From an uncultured Oleispira sp. (lineage in GTDB: Bacteria; Pseudomonadota; Gammaproteobacteria; Pseudomonadales; Oceanobacteraceae), in assembly GCA_913061415.1 (NCBI GenBank), contig CAJXUD010000018.1, positions 1-54,826 of the forward strand: a stretch of 54,826 nt of DNA, read 5' to 3'. Position numbers and translations under genes: made by a program. The first letter of the stretch is position 1. Every line of letters begins with the position of its first letter. The notes under the pieces were generated by a model, which saw nothing but the letters and a program-made list of their open reading frames with translations, was not told the DNA's origin and searched no databases. Positions 54,791-54,826 of the stretch are shown in pieces.

Positions 54791-54826
54791 GTGCGCCCAC
54801 TTCGAGCAAAGCCTACTTGGTTAGCT

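Larger units (their letters stand above)
54127..54826. other. 700-bp gap leading to tandem promoters
   Basis: No protein gene visible. The first ~370 bases contain nothing I can identify; the last ~330 carry three sigma-70-type promoters in tandem. The window ends before the transcript they serve. Confidence 0.6.

Noticed and set aside
36050-54826. Mobile element or prophage insertion in the right half
   Set aside because: No transposase, integrase, inverted terminal repeats or duplicated attachment sites next to tRNA-Leu; the gene order is that of an ordinary chromosomal block.

Overview
The window reads as a contiguous stretch of chromosome from a moderately AT-rich marine-type gammaproteobacterium. 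The gene orders ubiE-ubiJ-ubiB-hisI-hisE-tatABC, leuS-lptE-holA, corC-lnt and yhbY/rlmE-ftsH-folP-glmM-tpiA-secG-tRNA-Leu-rimP-nusA-infB-rbfA-truB-rpsO-pnp are those of Pseudomonadales and Oceanospirillales. An Oceanospirillales relative is my best guess, from gene order and protein character only.

Layout. (1) 1-13 kb is mixed accessory and housekeeping content: a partial gene with a 15-bp repeat at the left edge, a Na/phosphate transporter homologue, O-acetylhomoserine sulfhydrylase, an unusual cation-efflux homologue, a YkgJ-type cysteine cluster protein, an MscS channel, a di-iron-like hydrolase, an NADPH:quinone-type oxidoreductase, a tautomerase-fold protein, a transglutaminase-like protein, a lipoprotein and an orphan solute-binding protein. 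(2) 13-21 kb, mostly minus strand: a divergent MTHFR-fold protein, then a possible outer-membrane barrel protein and tatC-tatB-tatA, hinT, hisE, hisI, ubiB, ubiJ and ubiE. These cover Tat export, histidine biosynthesis and ubiquinone biosynthesis. (3) 21.3-23.2 kb: small unknown genes around a non-coding region carrying perfect DnaA-box 9-mers and a diverged duplication. (4) 23.3-36.4 kb, minus strand: holA, lptE, leuS, lnt, corC, a FabH-like synthase and yhbY, interrupted by four plus-strand genes (histidine kinase, dihaem cytochrome c, moaA, GntR regulator). (5) 36.5-52.3 kb: the large conserved translation, RNA-decay and cell-envelope block from rlmE to pnp. It includes tRNA-Leu(GAG) and several clear intrinsic terminators. 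(6) 52.3-54.8 kb: a decayed gene fragment, an LTxxQ-type protein, a membrane protein, a candidate micro-ORF, and three tandem strong promoters that run off the right edge and probably drive an rRNA or tRNA operon.

How the genes work together. The right half is an information-processing superoperon region: RlmE, YhbY, RimP, RbfA, IF2, S15 and TruB act on ribosomes and tRNA, NusA on transcription, and PNPase on RNA decay. FtsH and SecG belong to the membrane, while FolP, GlmM and TpiA are metabolic. The minus-strand middle block supplies lipoprotein and LPS assembly (Lnt, LptE), replication (HolA) and LeuRS. I did not find a mobile element, prophage, CRISPR array or defence locus.

The most unusual signals are non-coding or low-copy. 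They are four perfect TTATCCACA 9-mers within 1,054 bp (21318-22371); two independent 15-bp in-frame minisatellites encoding pentapeptides; repeated short tandem duplications in intergenic spacers; the triple promoter at the right end; and several enzyme homologues that lack residues normally used for catalysis or metal binding.
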